From contig CM043967.1 in NCBI GenBank assembly GCA_014529385.2, positions 133,170,682 through 133,234,681 of the forward strand: DNA of 64,000 nucleotides. Reading direction: 5' to 3'. The translations under genes were made by a program, and so were the position numbers. Origin of the DNA: Adiantum capillus-veneris (lineage: Eukaryota; Streptophyta; Polypodiopsida; Polypodiales; Pteridaceae). Every line of letters begins with the position of its first letter. Position 1 is the stretch's first letter. Below the pieces are notes generated by a model, which was given only the letters and a program-made list of their open reading frames with translations, searched no databases and was not told where the DNA came from. Below, in pieces: positions 35,136-49,400 of this stretch.

Positions 35136-38100
35136 ATATAAACAATAACCTGACCTACAATGATTATGATACCACATGTATAGATAGACAATGTCCATGC
35201 TTGTATATATAAAGCTAATTTGTATATACATAGACTGTACCTATATATAATTAATCGATCGAGTTGCCCTTCATATTTCAATACGTGCGATCTATAAATA
35301 AATAATGCATGTAGGATAATAATGATGCATGCCTAGGCCTCTTGACTAGTTGGGCACTTAGAGATGATATATTAACATCAAGAGAGGTGATGAGCTACAA
35401 TAATATTTACAAGCTACGATACAAATAATGCACTCTAATAGTGACGATACATATATTCTAGCTAGATAATGAGTTAGCACGTAGCTTGTAAGCTAGGAGA
35501 TATAAACACTAACCTACAATGATTATGATACCACATGTATAGATCGACAATATTAGCATGTACGTAGAATGTCAACTTATAGATAATTAATTGATGGACT
35601 TGCCCTTCATATTTCAATACAGGCGATCTATGAACAAATAATACGAGATAATAATGATACATGCATGCCTAGGCCTCTACTCTAGTTGGACACTAGCCCA
35701 TATATGATATACTAACATCGAGAGAGAGGATGAGCTACAATAATAATTGAGCTATGATATAAATAATTCACACTAATAAATATGAAAATAAAGTCTAGTT
35801 GAATAATGATTGAGCATATAAGCAATAATAGGCCACAAGAGTTGTGAATATAACCCTTTTTTGGGTGGATAGTGTACATGTTTATGGTATCCACTACATT
35901 GGTTGTAAATTAGAAATACAGGAAGATATTGCATGATAGTAAGGTTTGACAATAACTATGATACCACATGAAATTATTATGACGATATAATAATGATGGC
36001 ATTGCATGTACTATTGTCTAGTTGGGAAGTGTGAGATAGGATATAAACAATAACATGGCCTACAATAATTATGATACCACGTGGATAGATAGACATTGTC
36101 CATGCTAGTATATAAATCTTTATATATACATAGACTGTCTTACCTATATATAATTAATCCATGGACTTGCCCTTCATAATTCAATACGTGCGATCTATGA
36201 ATAAATAGGGTATGTAGGATAAAAATGATGCATGCCTAGGCCTCTTGACTAGTTGGACACTTAGATATGATATATTACCGTCAAGAGAGGTGATGAGCTA
36301 CAATAATATTTTCGAGCTACAATATAAATAATCCACTGTAATGGTGTCGATACATATATTCTAGCTAGATAATGAGTTAATTAGCATGTAACTTGTAAGC
36401 TAGGAGATCTAAACACTAACCTAGAATGATTATGATACCACATGTATAGATAGACAATATTAACATGTACGTAGAATGTCAACATATAAATATAAATTAA
36501 TTGATGGACTTGCCCTTCATATTTCAATACATGCGATCTATGATCAAATAATGGGAGATAATAATGATACATGCATGCCTAGGCCTCTAGTTTGGTTGCA
36601 CACTAGCTCATATATGGTATATTAAGATCGAGAGAGATGATGAGCTACAATAATAATTACGAGCTACAATATAAATAATTCACACTCATCATTACCATAC
36701 ATATAGTCTAGTAATCGGATAAGGATCTAGCATATAAACAACAAGCTAGAGTTGTGTGTATACTCATTCTTTGGATGGATAGTGTACATGGTTTTGCTAT
36801 CCACTAGATAGGATGTAAATTAGTAACTATGATACCACATGAAATTATTATGTCGATATAATAATGATGGCACTGCATATACTATTGTCTACTTGGGAAG
36901 TATTGAGATAGGATATAAACAATAACCTGGCCTACAATGATTATGATACCACATGTATAGATAGACAATGTCCATGCTTATATATATAAAGCTTTGTATA
37001 TATGTACGTAGACTATACCTCTATATAATTAATCCACATGGGATCTATGAATAAGTAATGCGGGATAATAAGCATACATGCTTAGGCCTCTTGTCTAGTT
37101 GGACACTAAGCTATGATATATTAACATCGAGAGAGATGATGAGCTACAATAATAACTACGACCTACGATATAAATAATGCACACTAAAAATTACGATACA
37201 TATAGTCTAGTAATTTGATAACAATCTAGCATATGTATCGTAATTTTTAGTGCGCATTATTTATATCGTACGTCGTAGTTAGAGTTGTTGTGATACTCAT
37301 TCTTTGGGTGGCTAGTGTTCATTTTTCGTATATCCACTAGATAGGATGTCAATTAGAGATATACAAAGATAGTGCATGGTAATAAGGTGTGATAGTAATT
37401 ATGATACCACATGTAATTATTACGATGATCCCAACGATATGTGATGCGATAATAAAAATGGTATTGACATGCATATATTGTCTAGCTGGAAAGTAGTGAA
37501 AATGGATATAAACCCTAAATCTACAATAATTATGATTCACATGTATAGATAGTTAATATTAACATGAACATAAAATGTCAACATATAGATAACTAATTGA
37601 CAGACATGTATTGAATATTTCAATACATGCAATCTATAAATAAATAATAATACATGCATGCCTAGGTCTCTACTCTAAAAAAACTCATATGTGATGTATT
37701 AACATCGAAAGAGACAATGAGCTAGAATAATAAGTACAAGCTACGATATAAATAATTCACGCTAATGAATATGATACATATAGTCTATAAGTTGAATAAT
37801 GATTGAGCATATAAGCAATAATAGGCTACAAGAGTTGTGAATATAACCCTTTTTTGGGTGGATAGTGTACATGTTTATGCTATCCACTACATTGGTTATA
37901 AATTAGAGATATAGGAAGATATTGCATGATAGTAATGTTTGACAATAACTATGATACCACATGAAATTATTATGATGATATAATAATGATGGCATTGCAT
38001 GTAGTATTGTCTAGTTGGGAAGTAGTGAGATAGGATATAAACAATAATATTTACGTGCTACGATATAAATGATGCACTCTAATAGTTACGATACATATAC

Positions 38101-39273
38101 TCTAAATCGATGATGACTTAGCATGTCACTTGTAAGCTAGAAGATATAAACGCTAACCTACAATGATTATGATACCACATGTATAGATAGACAATATTAA
38201 CATGTACGTAGAATGTCAACTTATATATAAATAATTATGGACTTACCCTTCATATTTCAATACATGGGATCTATGAATAAATAAATTGAGATAATAATGA
38301 TACATGCATGCCTAGCCCTCTATTCTAGTTGGAGGACACTCATATATGATATATTAACATCGAGAGAGATGATGAGCTACAATAATAGGTACAAAATACG
38401 ATGTAAATAATTCACACTAATAAATATCATACATATAGCCTAGTTGAACAATGATTGAGCATATAAGCAATAATAGGCTAGAAGGGTTGTGAATATAACT
38501 CTTTTTTGGGTGGATAGTGTACATGTTTCTGATATCCACTACATTGGTTGTAAACTAGAGATATAGGAACATAGTGCATGATAGTAAGGTTTGACAATAA
38601 CTATGACACCACAAAAAATTATTATGACGATATGATAATGATGGCATTGCATGTACTATTGTCTAGTTGGGAAGTGTGAGATAGGATATAAACAATAACG
38701 TGGCCTACAATGATTATGATACCACATGTATAGATAGACATTGTCCATGCTAGTATATATAAAGCTTTATATATATACCTAGGCTGTCTTACCTATATAT
38801 AATTAATCAAGAGTTTGAAAGTACTATGATACCACATGAAATTATTATGACGATATAATAATGATGGCACTTCAGTATGGGGATAATAATTAAATATGAA
38901 TAAATAATATAAATACACATGCGATCCATGAATAAATAATGAGGGATAATAATGATATGCTTAGGCCTCTAGTCTAGTTGGACATTGATCATATGATATA
39001 CTAACATCGAGAGAGATGATGAGCTACAATAATAATTATGACCTATGATATAAATAATGCACACGAATAATTACTATTCATATAATTTAGTAATTGGATA
39101 ACGATGTAGCATATAAACAACAAGTTAGAATCGATGTGATACCCATTCTTTGAGTGGATAGTGTTTGTGATATCCACTAGATAGGTGTAAAATAGACATA
39201 TAAGAGGATATATAGAGCATGATAATAAGGTGTGATAATAATTATGATATCTCATGTAATAATTACGATGATC
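35136..39273. repeat. AT-rich complex satellite, block 3 (unit 2)
   Basis: Counterpart of block 1, plus a ~300-bp interval (around 36960-37270) that unit 1 lacks. Confidence 0.9.
37153..37281. repeat. Large palindrome in satellite, 50-bp arms
   Basis: Left arm 37153-37202 and right arm 37232-37281 are inverse complements with two mismatches; the spacer is 29 bp. The right arm is satellite sequence in inverted orientation, so a local inversion created it. Confidence 0.88.
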
Positions 39274-39584
39274 CATCATATCTCGCCGAGCATTGTTTGG
39301 CCCTAGATGGTAGTGTAAGATTATCAAAATACCCCTACAATATAGCAACCTTCTCAAGATACGGCCCCTAAAATTTCAAAGACTCTTAAGACAATTCTAC
39401 TTTTGTTTGTAACTCTCAGAATACCCCTTATTAATATTATTTACTTCTATTCTAAATGGGCTTGATTGAACCGGCTTTTACATTTCTAAATGGTTACATT
39501 TCATGAGCTATAATGTTTATTAGTACTGATACTAGTCTAAATGTTATATTGTCTATTGAGCCAATCTAGTAAATCTTTATAACA
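39274..39584. other. ~310-bp non-satellite insert, unit-2 copy
   Basis: Same sequence and same satellite junctions as 23538-23848. Confidence 0.5.
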
Positions 39585-39739
39585 TGTGCCTATGCCTCTA
39601 GTCTAGTTGGACACTGAGATATGATACATTAACATCGAGAGAGTTAATAAGCTACGATAATAACTACGAGCTACAATAGAGATAATGCACACTAATAATT
39701 GCGATACATATAGTCTAGTTGGATAATGATTGAGCATAT

Positions 39740-42467
39740 TGTTAAACTGGAGCGAGAGAGCGCAGGTAGACGAGAAGAGAGAGAGACAACACCATCATGT
39801 GCCTTTTCAAGGGTCTTTAACAACCCTATATATACAATTGAATAGGTGCAAAATCTTCAATATCTTTGAACATGTTCAATACGTTTGAGCCACTTCAATA
39901 TCTTTGAGCCCATGTACACACTGCTTGATGTGTCTTTCATCCTGTAAACAACATCAATTCAAGAAACATATCGAGATGTGAAGGTTAGAAATAAATACAT
40001 CACATTATCCTTAGAGACGGTTCGCGACGCTGCTCTAGAGACGACATAAAAACAAACATAATGCCGATGAAATCACATGTGTAGATGACATAGAAACAAA
40101 TATAACATCAATGCAATCACATGTTCACAAATATATACAAAGCCGGCATGTAATAAATACATTGGGACCCCCAAGATCTCAACTAACCGCTGTCATCATC
40201 ATGGCTTACGTACCATGGCATCACGGTGTTCACCATGGCATTAAGACGCTTAGAAAAAAAAAATTGAAATAGCAATCATCATGGCTTTTCATACCATGGC
40301 ATCAGAGACGTTTTCAATAAAAACTTTTAAATACCAATCATCATGGCTTTACGTACCATGGCATCACGATATTCACCATGGCATAAGAGACGCTCAAAAA
40401 AGTTTTAAAATACCAATCATCATGGTTTTACGTACCATGGCATCAGAGATGTTTTCTTCAAATCAAATAAAAATTGTAAAATAGTAATCTTCGTCATGGC
40501 TTTATGCAAAATCTGTAAAACCTCAAGACAATGACGAGTCAATAGATAACTTGAACCATGGATAAAGATAATAAAAACTCATCATGTAACTTTTTCCATG
40601 ACATCATGGAGCTCGATTTGGTGAACCTTGTCCGTACATGAAGACCATCATACCCATTAGTTTATGATTACATAAAAAGATCATAAAATTACATGAAGTA
40701 TTATATGACAAATTGCAATGAGATCAATCATGCCATAAATCGCATTGAATGGTGTACATTGAGGTAGAAAGAAGACTTAAGTCAAGATGTATTAGATCTA
40801 ATCTCTCCTCGTAAGAAGCATCCGCAAGACGACTTCCATCTTAGTGTGGGAAACAGCCCTAAAAAAAACTTTCTTTTAAAATAATCCTTATTTTGTGTAA
40901 TCAATGAAAGTAGAGGGGATAGAGGACAAGATATAAGCTGTCGGGCAGAGCTTAGTGATGACGAAGGCCAAAAGCGTAGAGATACATGAGGTGGCGTTAA
41001 TTGCTGGCCAGGTTGGAGGAAAGTATTGCAACCATAGCCACAAGTGAAAGCCAGAGCAGAACTACACCAACTGTCGGCCTCACAGGGAAGCTGACATGTG
41101 CAAAGTTCACGCTGACACCACTTTCTGCCTCATAGGGAGACAGACAGATTAGATTGCAGCAATCAAAGCACACGGAGGCCATTTGGCAGGTGGTTCTTGT
41201 CAATTTGCTCTCGGTAAACTTGAGCATTCACTAGGTCATCTAAGCATTGCTAGGCCACTGATGATAAGCTATTGTCATCGCACAATCAAAGCATGCAGAG
41301 AACCAAAGCAAGCGAAGGTCCTTTGGCGGGTCGTTCTTCATGATAAGCAGTTGTCATCGCACAATTAAAGCACGTGTATAATCAAAGCTAGCTAGAGAAG
41401 ACCCTTTGGCAGTGAGAAGATGGACCAAGTTTGAGCAAAGCCTCCATTGGTGGTCCGAAAATAATAGACATGTGATGAAAGCGGTAGCAGTTTACTTAGG
41501 ATGCACTGCAAGCTGACTATTGTTGGACTGCTATATTGGTCCGCACATAGAGATACATGAGATCGATTGAGTCCCTATTTTGAGCAAAGCGAATTAAAAA
41601 GCAGCTGAGCATGCCCACGATAGATGGGAAGTCATTTAAAGCAGCTGAGAAGGGGAGCGCTGCCTGATTTGGCTCTCCTTGCATTAGTTATAGGCGTTTA
41701 TATCAACCAGCTAAATATACCGAAAGCAGCCGTTTGCGTAGCCACTTAGAGAGGCTTTTGATCTCTATCATGCTCGGCCTGATCAGGTAAAGAGCATAGA
41801 AAGCTCATCATCCGCACTCCATCAGGGGTAAAGAGCATAGAAAGCTCACCGTCCGTGCTCCATCAGGCTCCGCTTATACATACATCATACTGCCAAACAT
41901 ACATATTTAGGTTGCGCTTATACATCAAGCTGCACCATGGTGGCCTAGCAGTAAATTATTATAAGTCTGCGCTAGACCAACCGGCTTGCAATCTCATACC
42001 CACAATTAACGTAGAATTAATCTTCTGCATGCAACTTATACAACACGACCATAAACAAAAAGAAAAATAAAAAAATTGACTTATCTTTGGCCATGCGTTG
42101 CTTGATAACTGCCGATGAACCTCTAATTGTTTTGTCATGAAGCTTCGTCACTACCCACCATGCCTTAACGCCTTGGATTGTATGCTCTGATACCATGTTA
42201 AACTGGAGCAAGAGAGCGCAGGTAGACGAGAAGAGAGAGAGACAACACGATCATGTGCAAACCCCAAAAGTGTGTCTACTGATCACACGAGATGTGTTTA
42301 TATAGAGGTGCAAGACGACTTCCATCTTAGTGTGGGAAACAGCCCTAAAAAAAAACTTGCTTTTAAAATAATCCTTATCTTGTGTAATCAATGAAAGTAG
42401 AGGGGATAGAGGACAAGATATAAGCTTTTGTTGAGCTATATATAGTATCTCTATATATAGCTCAACA
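39740..42467 (-). mobile_element. Non-autonomous LTR retrotransposon, copy B
   Basis: The length is the same as copy A (2728 bp). It has the same flanking CATAT duplication (39735-39739 and 42468-42472), the same PBS (42184-42195) and the same unequal LTRs. Sharing site and structure shows it was duplicated with its surroundings rather than inserted independently. Confidence 0.82.
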
Positions 42468-42903
42468 CATATAAGCAACAATAAGCTAGAAGAGTTGTCA
42501 ATATACCCCTTCTTTGGGTGGATAGTGTACATGTTTCTGATATCCACTACATCAGCATGTGTAAATAAGAGATATAAGAAGATAGTGCATGATAATAAGG
42601 TGTGATAATAATTATGATACCACATGTAATTATTACGTCGATGTAAATATATATATGTGAGGCGATATTAATGATGGTATTGCATGTAATGTCTAGTTGG
42701 GAAGTAGTGAGATAGGATATAAACACCTACCTATAACAATTATGATACCACATGTATAAATAGACAATGTCCATGACTGTATATATAGAGCTTTATATGT
42801 ACCTAGAGTGTCAACTTATAGATAATTAATTGATTGACTTTCCCTTCATATTCCAATATGTGGCATCTATGAATAAATATTGTATGCAGTAGGAGTAGTA
42901 AGA
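42468..42903. repeat. Satellite, short block (unit 2)
   Basis: Counterpart of 26732-27165. Confidence 0.85.
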
Positions 42904-43990
42904 GAATCCCTAAGAGGATATATATATATAGATATATAGTGTGGAGATTGGATATTTCTGAGTAGGGTTCTACGTTATCAACTATAGCAGCCTGTGCAAA
43001 AGCCAAGCTTTCCAGCCTGGCAAGGGTAAACTGAGCCCCATGCTAATGCACTCTAAATTGGCACATGGATATTTTGGTAAATTTTGAAGTGCGAGGCACA
43101 GCCGCCGGGGTCTATTGAGTCAGATTCGGACGAGGGCTCGTGAAACATTTTTTGTGGACCCGGCTTTGGAACTTTTTCACATATTATAACTAAAAGTTTC
43201 ATAATATGAACCGGCTTGAGAACCTTCTTGCCCAAATTTGAGCCAGCCATTTTTTATTTTGAACAAGCTGTGGATAAAGCGAACCTATTTTTTTCCGAGC
43301 TTGTATACTAATATTGTCGAACAGTGTTTGCGACAAATGTGTCTCAACTTAGGCCCCTATCACACTGGGGCACCCAAAACATGGCCAAGAGGAGGTGGCG
43401 CCCCCCTATTCGTCCGCCAAAAAGTGATTTCGAGCCTAGAAGCTTTGTCAGATGGCCAGCCTCTTAAGCCCGGCCAACTTTCCAAAGTGGTGGCCATCTC
43501 TCAAAAAGTAACCCGCAAGCGCACGTCACAGGTCTTAATATCGTGCCATTTTCAATTTCAAAAATGTAGGTTGAGAGCAAAGGGGAAAGAAGAAATTCCA
43601 CCCCAAAATAGAGAAAAGTAGTGTAAACACCCAAAAACATAGCCGGATTTTCTAAAATTTCCTCTTGGCAAATTCAAGGAAAGTATGTATGTATGTTACA
43701 CTAATATTATTATGCAATGCTCCAATCTTCAATGATTGGTTGGTGGCCCACACTCCAGCAGTGTTTCATGAGCGATTAGATCACTCCTCCTTTTGGCTCT
43801 CCCACTTTGAGCGTGAGACTTCTGCCGTGGACATGGAGATTCCAGTGCGCGCCACTCTTTTTCCCTCTGTCTCCACATGGTGCTAGCTAGCTGCCACCAA
43901 CATCATGCTTCAATCAATGTTGACTGTGTGCTGCCATGAACAGACCCAGGTCCCACTCGCCTTGTCCCGCCCAAATGGCCAGGGCCCAGC

Positions 43991-44206
<216 letters not shown>

Positions 44207-45955
44207 TGCGGCACAGAAAACTTCTCTTCTTCTTCTTCTTCTTCTCTCAGCTGCGGCACAGAAAGCCAGGTCTCCATCGCCTGGAGCTATCAGTACACTA
44301 GCGCCTAGCTAGGCCGCCATTCACTTGCTGCTCTGTCTCTCTCTGTCTCTCTGGTTCCAACTCAGGTGTAGGAGCTGCGAACGCGTGGCGCTGCTCTTTG
44401 TAGTCTGTCAGGGCATCCCAGCTCATGTGTAGGAGCTGCCAACGCCTGACGCAGCTGATCTCCCTCGTCTCTCATTGCATCTTAGCTCATGTGAAGAAGC
44501 TGCCAATGCCAGAATAGCAGTCTGCAGGCCGCCATCAAGCCTGGTCCAGCGCGCGAGCGGGTTGCTCAAATCAGTTGTGAAGGCTTCACTTCGACATATT
44601 GAAGAAGACGTCGTGCAGTAGCGTAGCCTGTCGCAATACTTCAACTCATCGGCATTGGGTTCTCTTAAATCTTTCAGGTGCTTAGCATTTTTTCTCCTCT
44701 GGTTATTTCCATTGTTTGGAGGAATTAGACGTGGCACTCTATTAATCAAGCTCTTTATTCCCTCATCATGTATACTGCTCTCTCGATTATGGAATTAATA
44801 GTGCATGAAGAAACTTAATTTTAGTGTAGCTTAGCCTCAAATGCCATGCTTGCATGTATAGATGGACGTAATTAGAGCAATGATAGAAAAAGATTTACTG
44901 TAGATAGTTGGTTTATTAATGTACGTGAATGAGAATAAGTATACATGCATGGCTTTTATCTCTGTGTATTTAATCCAGCTATTTCTGTGTTAGACCGTAA
45001 CTGGTTTTGGAATTTTTTTTATTTGTTAAATAAAGTTGCCCATGCTTCCAAAAGAGTGACTCACTGACAATTTGATAGAAGTACGAGATTTTTGTGCACC
45101 TTGCGTGGGACCACACCCCAAACCCCCGTCCGTTGCATGCTTAAAAGCATACCTTGGCATTATAGAGAATTTTGCTAAGTCTTTTTTTTTTTTTTAAATG
45201 CTGCTCATGTTGTAAAAGTAGGATGTAGAAGCTACTCCATGTTGTATAATGCGGCTCCAGTATAGTACCCAACCGTATTCAAGTTGATAAGCTTATGCTC
45301 ATTCAAGTTGATTGATAAGCTTGTTGGTGGCTTCAGTCCAGAGATCTTTGATCATCCTTGTGGAGGCGCCTCCTTGAGTGCGGCCTCCTTAACGATGATC
45401 AGCAACGTTAAGTTTGCTAGCTGATCATCGTCGCCATTGGCCCGATGCGAGATCTCCACAACCCCCATTGTATTGGCCCTTAAATGGGTTGAGAATAGGG
45501 TCGGTTCTCTTGCTTGTCTAGTTGTAGTTGCATGAACTGAACTAATTTGGCCCCTTAGGACGTCTTGAATCGAAAAGGCTTATAATTAGTCCTTTTCTAA
45601 CTTACCAGGTTTCTTTTGATGGAGATTCACAACTATTATCTTCCAGACTTTAAGCTGGAGTCTGGAGACCTTGGTAAATGCTTTCACTCCCTAGATCATA
45701 TTGGGCAGTTATCTAAGCCAACCGCCACAATGCTTTGCTTTGATAGGATGTTAGAAAGGTGTATAGTCGGAATCTACCCTTCAACACACGTAAAGCTATA
45801 ATTAACATCATTTTCTACCGTTCAATTTAGAAACATGCCAACTATAATCCATCCCATTGACACCTTTGTCCATGTACACATAGGGTTCCAAAGCTAGAAT
45901 ACCGCACATGTCAAATGGTGTACAAACAGTGTGGTTTATAGTATCTTGATTGCTA

Positions 45956-45960
<5 letters not shown>

Positions 45961-46006
<46 letters not shown>
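45961..46006 (+). repeat. (GA)n microsatellite, 46 bp
   Basis: Shorter allele of the run at 30029-30114. Confidence 0.95.
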
Positions 46007-46010
<4 letters not shown>

Positions 46011-46196
46011 CGAATGATAGGCTTAACATGGTTCTCTAATGTTAAGTGCTAGCCAGATAGCAATTTAGCAGCCTACTTCTCTAATGATTTCATGTAGTCG
46101 AGTTATCATGGGTTGTTACTAGTTAGTAACAACCCATGTTACTAGTTATCATGGGTTGTTACTAGTTAGTAATGTGCGATTGTCGTATTTTTCAGA

Positions 46197-46427
46197 ATGA
46201 ACACAGAGCACACTCACGAGTATGCTCTTAACGAAGCTATTTGGAATACCATTATTAGAATCCAATCTGTGATGGATTCCCATAGAGCTTCCATAAAGCT
46301 TCAAGACGATGTAATGCGTGTCTTATTTCAAGGCTTAGGCTCTGTTTCTGAAGAAAACGAGAAATGTCTTGCTAAGCTCTTGGTAGAGAAGAGCAATGCT
46401 AAGAACTACGACCTACGATATAAATAA
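46197..46427 (+). CDS. 76-codon open frame, copy B
   Basis: Same as 30305-30535 with one substitution (Ala to Val in the LLAEKS stretch). The preceding TTTTTCAGA and the satellite-derived tail are unchanged. The function is unknown. Confidence 0.3.
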   Translation: MNTEHTHEYALNEAIWNTIIRIQSVMDSHRASIKLQDDVMRVLFQGLGSVSEENEKCLAKLLVEKSNAKNYDLRYK

Positions 46428-49400
46428 TGTACAGTAATAATTAAGATACATATAGTCTAGTAATTGGATAACGATCTAGAATATAAACAACAAGCTAGAG
46501 TTGTTGTGATACTCATTCTTTGGGTGGATAGTGTACATGTTTTTGATATCCACTAGACAGGATGTAAATTAGAAATATAAGAGGATAGTGCATGATAATA
46601 AGGTGTGATAATAATTATGATACCGCATGTATTTATTACGATGGTCCCAACGATATGTGATGCGATAATAATGATAGTATTCACGTGCATATATTGTCTA
46701 GCTAGAAAGTAGTGAAAATGGATATAAACCCTAAACGTACAGTAATTATGATCCACATATATAGATAGACAATATTAACATGTAAGTAGAATGACAACAA
46801 TAATAGGCTAGAAGAGTTGTCAATATAACCCTTTTTTGGGTGGATAGTGTACATGTTTCTAATATCCAGTACATTGGTTGTAAATTGGAGATATAGGAAG
46901 ATAGTGCATGATAGTAAGGTTTGATAATAACTATATTACCACATGAAATTATTATGAAGATATAATAATGATGGCATTGCATGCATGTACTATTGTCTAG
47001 TTGGGAAGTGTGAGATAGGATATAAACAATAACATGGCCTACAATATTTATGATACCACATGTATAGATAGACATTGTCCATGCTAGTATATATAAACCT
47101 TTTTATATACCTAGATTGTATTACCTATATATAATTAATCATGGAATTGCCCTTCATATTTCAATACGTGCGATCTATGAATAATTATTGTATGTAGGAT
47201 AAAAATGATGCATGCCTAGGCCTCGTGACTAGTTAGACACTTAGATATGATATATTAACATCAAGAGAGGTGGTGAGCTACAATAATATTTTGGAGCTAC
47301 AATATAAATAAAGCACTCTAATAGTAACGATACGTATAGTCTAGCTAAATAATGAGTTAGCATGTAACTTGTAAGCTAGGAGGTATAAACACTAAGCTAT
47401 AATGATTATGATACCACATGTATAGATAGACATTATTAACATGTACTAATAAATATGAAAAATAAAGTCTGGTTGAATAATGATTGAGCATATAAGAAAT
47501 AATACGGTAGAACAGTTGTGAATATAACCCTTTTTTGGGTGGATAGTGTACATGTTTATGGTATCCACTCAATTGGTTGTAAATTAGAGATACAGGAAGA
47601 TATTGCATGATAGTAAGGTTTGACAATAACTATGATACCACATGAAATTGTTATGACGATATAATAATGATGGCATTGCATGTACTATTGTCTAGTTGGG
47701 AAGTGTGAGATAGGATATAAACAATAACATGGCCTACAATGATTATGATACCACGTGGATAGATAGACATTGTCCATGCTAGTATATAAATCTTTCTATA
47801 TACCTAGACTGTCTTACCTATATATAATTAATTCATGGACTAGCTTGCCCTTCATATTTCAATACGTAGGATAAAAATGATGCATGCCTAGGATAAAAAT
47901 GATGCATGCCTAGGCCTTTTGACAAGTTGGACACTTAGATATGATATATTACCGTCAAGAGAGGTGATGAGCTACAATAATATTTTCGAGCTACAATATA
48001 AATAATCCACTGTAATAGTGTCGATACATATATTCTAGCTAGATAGTGAGTTAATTAGCATGTAACTTGTAAGCTAGGAGATATACACACTAACCTACAA
48101 TGATTATGATACCACATGTATAGATAGACAATATTAACATGTACGTAGAATGTCAACATATAAATATAAATTAATTGATGGACTTGCCCTTCATATTTCA
48201 ATGCATGTGATCTATGAAGAAATAATGGGAGATAATAATGATACATGAATGCCTAGGCCTCTAGTCTGGTTGCACACTAGCTCATATATGGTATATTAAG
48301 ATCGAGAGAGATGAGAGCTACAATAATAATTACGAGCTACAATATAAATAATTCACACTCATCATTACCATACATATAGTCTAGTAATCGGATAAGGATC
48401 TAGCATATAAACAACAAGCTAGAGTCGTGTGTATACTCATTCTTTGGATGGATAGTGTACATGTTTTTGCTATCCACTAGATAGGATGTAAATTAGTAAC
48501 TATGATACCACATGAAATTATTATGTCGATATAATAATGATGACACTGCATATACTATTGTCTAGCTGGAAAGTATTGAGATAGGATATAAACAATAACC
48601 TGGCCTACAATGATTATGATACCACATGTATAGATAGACAATGTCCATGCTTATATATATAAAGCTTTGTATATACGTACGTAGACTATACCTCTATATA
48701 ATTAATCCACATGGGATCTATGAATAAGTAATGCGGGATAATAATCATACATGCTTAGGCCTCTTGTCTAGTTGGACACTAAGCTATGATATATTAACAT
48801 CAAGAGAGATGGTGAGCTACAATAATAACTACGACCTACGATATAAATAATGCACACTAAAAATTACGATACATATAGTCTAGTAATTGGATAACAATCT
48901 AGCATATAAACAACAAGCTAGAGTTGTTGTGATACTCATTCTTTGGGTGGCTAGTGTACATGTTTCGTATATCCACTAGATAGGATGTAAATTAGAGATA
49001 TACGAAGATAGTGCATGGTAATAAGGTGTGATATTAATTATGATACCACATGTAATTATTACGATGATCCCAATGATATGTGATGCGATAATAATGATGG
49101 TATTCACGTGCATATATTGTCTAGCTAGAATGTAGTGAAAATGGATATAAACCCTAAACCTACAGTAATTATGATCCACATGTATAGATAGTTAATATTA
49201 ACATAAGCGTAAAATATCAACATATAGATAACTAATTGACAGACTTTTCTTGAATATTTCAATACATGCATGCCTAGGTCTCTAGTCTAAAAAAACTCAT
49301 ATATGATATATTAACATCAAAACAGACAATGAGCTAGAATAATAAGTACAAGCTACAATATAAATAATTCACGCTAATGAATATGATACATATAGTCTAT

